Shown here one piece after another: positions 14,096 through 15,671 of a stretch of 15,671 nt of DNA (the stretch's first letter is position 1; each line of letters opens with the position of its first letter). Origin of the DNA: Pseudolabrys sp. (GTDB taxonomy: Bacteria > Pseudomonadota > Alphaproteobacteria > Rhizobiales > Xanthobacteraceae); NCBI GenBank assembly GCA_019246455.1, contig JAFAQJ010000309.1, positions 1 to 15,671 on the forward strand, in the 5' to 3' direction. The notes under the pieces are model-generated. The model saw nothing but the letters and a program-made list of their open reading frames with translations. It was not told the origin of the DNA and did not search any database. Made by a program: the position numbers and the translations under genes.

Positions 14096-15358
14096 TCACC
14101 CGTGCCTCGGGGGCGGGGCGGACGCGCCAAGCGGCACATCGCCAGCCAGAACCGATTCCGAAATCGAATGGGGCAGCGGCTTGGTCTTCTCGAAGATGCC
14201 GAGCAGCGGCAGCACGACGATGAAGTAGCCGAAGTAATAGAGCGTCAGGATGCGCGCGGCGATGACGTAGACGCCTTCCGGCGGCTTAGCGCCGAGCCAA
14301 CCGAGGCCGAGGCAGCACGCGACGAACAGCCAGAAGAACTGCTTGAACAGCGGCCGGTAGCGGCCCGAGCGCACCCGCGAGGTATCGAGCCATGGCAGGA
14401 AGGCGAGGATACCGATCGAGCCGAACAGCGCGCACACACCGAGCAGCTTGTTGGGGATGGCGCGCAGGATCGCGTAGAACGGCAGGTAATACCATTCCGG
14501 CACGATGTGCTGCGGCGTCACCGCTGGGTTGGCCGGGATGTAGTTATCGGCGTGGCCGAGATAATTCGGCACGTAGAACACGAACCATGCGAACACGATG
14601 CAGAACACCGCCATCAGGAATGAGTCCTTGACGGTCGCGTAAGGCGTGAACGGTACAGTGTCCTTTTCGGACTTCGGCTCGATGCCAGTCGGATTGTTTT
14701 GCCCGACGACGTGCAGCGCCCAGACGTGCAGCACGACCACGCCCGCGATCACGAACGGCAGGAGATAATGCAGCGAGAAAAACCGGTTGAGCGTCGGGTT
14801 GCCGACGGCGTAGCCGCCCCACAGGAACGTCACCAGCGGATCGCCGATCACCGGGAAGGCCGAGAAGAAGTTCGTGATGACGGTCGCGCCCCAATAGGAC
14901 ATCTGGCCCCACGGCAGCGTGTAGCCAAGGAAACCTGTCGCCATCATCAAGAGATAAAGGATGACGCCAAGGATCCAGAGAACCTCGCGCGGCTCCTTGT
15001 AGGAACCGTAATACATGCCGCGGAACATATGGATGTAGACGGCAATGAAGAACATCGAGGCGCCGTTCGAGTGCAGGTAGCGCAAAAGCCAGCCGTAATT
15101 CACGTCGCGCATGATGGTCTCGACGGAATTGAAAGCCATCGTCGCTTCGGGCGTGTAGTGCATCGCCAGCACGATGCCGGTGACGATCTGCACGCCGAGC
15201 ATGAAGGACAGGATGCCGCCGAACGTCCACCAGTAGTTCAGGTTGCGCGGTGTGGGATAAGCAACGAATGAGGAATGGATCAGCCCGGCGATCGGCAGCC
15301 GGCGCTCTAGCCACTTCATAAATCCGTTCTGCGGCTGGTAGGTGGAATGTCCGCTCAT
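14096..15358 (-). CDS. petB: Cytochrome b (cytochrome bc1 complex)
   Basis: This is the membrane core of ubiquinol:cytochrome c oxidoreductase. It carries both b haems and both quinone sites. The protein is 420 residues with about eight membrane helices. The haem ligands are His96 and His110, and His197 and His211. Both pairs are 14 apart, as in the purple-bacterial enzyme. PEWY at 287-290 marks the quinol oxidation site. Other signatures are [24 protein letters not shown] (142-165) and [27 protein letters not shown] (172-198). The start ATG has AAGG 8 bases before it. It lies 42 bases after petA and 13 before petC, in the standard petABC order. The short C-terminal extension after residue 395 (ending APPPRHG) lies outside the conserved core. 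All key residues are intact. Confidence 0.97.
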   Translation of the reverse strand: MSGHSTYQPQNGFMKWLERRLPIAGLIHSSFVAYPTPRNLNYWWTFGGILSFMLGVQIVTGIVLAMHYTPEATMAFNSVETIMRDVNYGWLLRYLHSNGASMFFIAVYIHMFRGMYYGSYKEPREVLWILGVILYLLMMATGFLGYTLPWGQMSYWGATVITNFFSAFPVIGDPLVTFLWGGYAVGNPTLNRFFSLHYLLPFVIAGVVVLHVWALHVVGQNNPTGIEPKSEKDTVPFTPYATVKDSFLMAVFCIVFAWFVFYVPNYLGHADNYIPANPAVTPQHIVPEWYYLPFYAILRAIPNKLLGVCALFGSIGILAFLPWLDTSRVRSGRYRPLFKQFFWLFVACCLGLGWLGAKPPEGVYVIAARILTLYYFGYFIVVLPLLGIFEKTKPLPHSISESVLAGDVPLGASAPPPRHG

Positions 15359-15400
15359 AGTCGAGACCTTGGTCGAACCTTCAAAAAACTCGGATGACGA

Positions 15401-15671
15401 TCAGCCGATCTTGATCTTGCTGTCGGAGACGAATTGGTAGGGCGGAAGTGCGAGATTTTTCGGCGCCGGGCCTTTGCGGATGCGGCCTGACGTATCGTAT
15501 TGCGAGCCGTGGCAGGGGCAGAAGAAGCCGTCGTATTCGCCCTGGTGTGCGATCGGGATGCAGCCGAGATGCGTGCAGATGCCGATCAGCACCAGCCACT
15601 GGTCGTGCCCCTGCTTCACGCGCTGCTGATCGGTTTGCGGATCCGGCAAAGTGTTGACGTCCACGGACCGC
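15401..15671 (-). CDS. petA: Rieske iron-sulfur subunit of cytochrome bc1, partial
   Basis: This is the C-terminal 90 residues of the Rieske protein. The N-terminal membrane anchor and hinge lie beyond the right edge of the window, so the reading frame runs open to base 15671. The two cluster boxes are present: CTHLGC and CPCHGS, each giving one Cys and one His ligand for the 2Fe-2S cluster plus the Cys pair for the disulfide that stabilises it. The following [23 protein letters not shown] is typical of mitochondrial-type Rieske proteins. The visible part begins with [11 protein letters not shown], an internal segment, so the GTG at 15664 is not a start. It is the first gene of the petABC operon, whose promoter is outside the window. 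Confidence 0.96.
   Translation of the reverse strand, partial: RSVDVNTLPDPQTDQQRVKQGHDQWLVLIGICTHLGCIPIAHQGEYDGFFCPCHGSQYDTSGRIRKGPAPKNLALPPYQFVSDSKIKIG

Overview
The window is a GC-rich stretch of a chromosome from an alphaproteobacterium. It is most likely a member of Hyphomicrobiales (Rhizobiales) in the Bradyrhizobiaceae/Xanthobacteraceae range. This is inferred from the protein sequences (SMC hinge type, cytochrome bc1 subunits, DUF721/MutY/DsbA/SMC neighbourhood), the frequent TTG/GTG starts and an EcfG-like promoter motif. I see no insertion sequence, prophage, CRISPR array, tRNA or rRNA. Nearly all DNA is coding and base composition looks uniform by eye.

Left part (1-6400): mutY (minus) is divergent from a DUF721/DciA-like gene (plus), with only about 30 bases between the start codons. 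Then come a Tat-type DsbA-family oxidoreductase and the chromosome-condensing ATPase SMC, all on the plus strand. A small CxxC protein gene lies tail-to-tail with smc, and the two stop codons share one CTAG palindrome. The dsbA-smc gap carries a nested inverted repeat.

Middle (6400-8424): between the small gene and lemA lies what I consider the most interesting element. An exact match to the general-stress (EcfG-type) promoter consensus (GGAAC, 16 bases, CGTT) is followed by a hairpin with a C6-UU-C6 loop and then by a strong intrinsic terminator. Together they predict an undescribed stress-induced small RNA of about 85 nt. Next comes a lemA - M48 membrane metalloprotease pair, with a perfect inverted repeat just before the lemA ribosome binding site.

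Right part (8429-15671), all minus strand, so it reads from right to left: petA (Rieske, cut by the window edge), petB and petC encode the three core subunits of the cytochrome bc1 complex and end in a strong terminator. Then a tightly spaced six-gene cluster follows: mtnP (methylthioadenosine phosphorylase), a 4-OT-fold tautomerase-like protein, a stand-alone MetE catalytic-domain protein, a Bug-type periplasmic binding protein, a Sel1-repeat exported protein and apt. MtnP releases adenine and Apt converts it to AMP, so the two ends of the cluster form a salvage pathway. The four genes between them are not part of that pathway in any way I can name, and make an interesting possible cassette.
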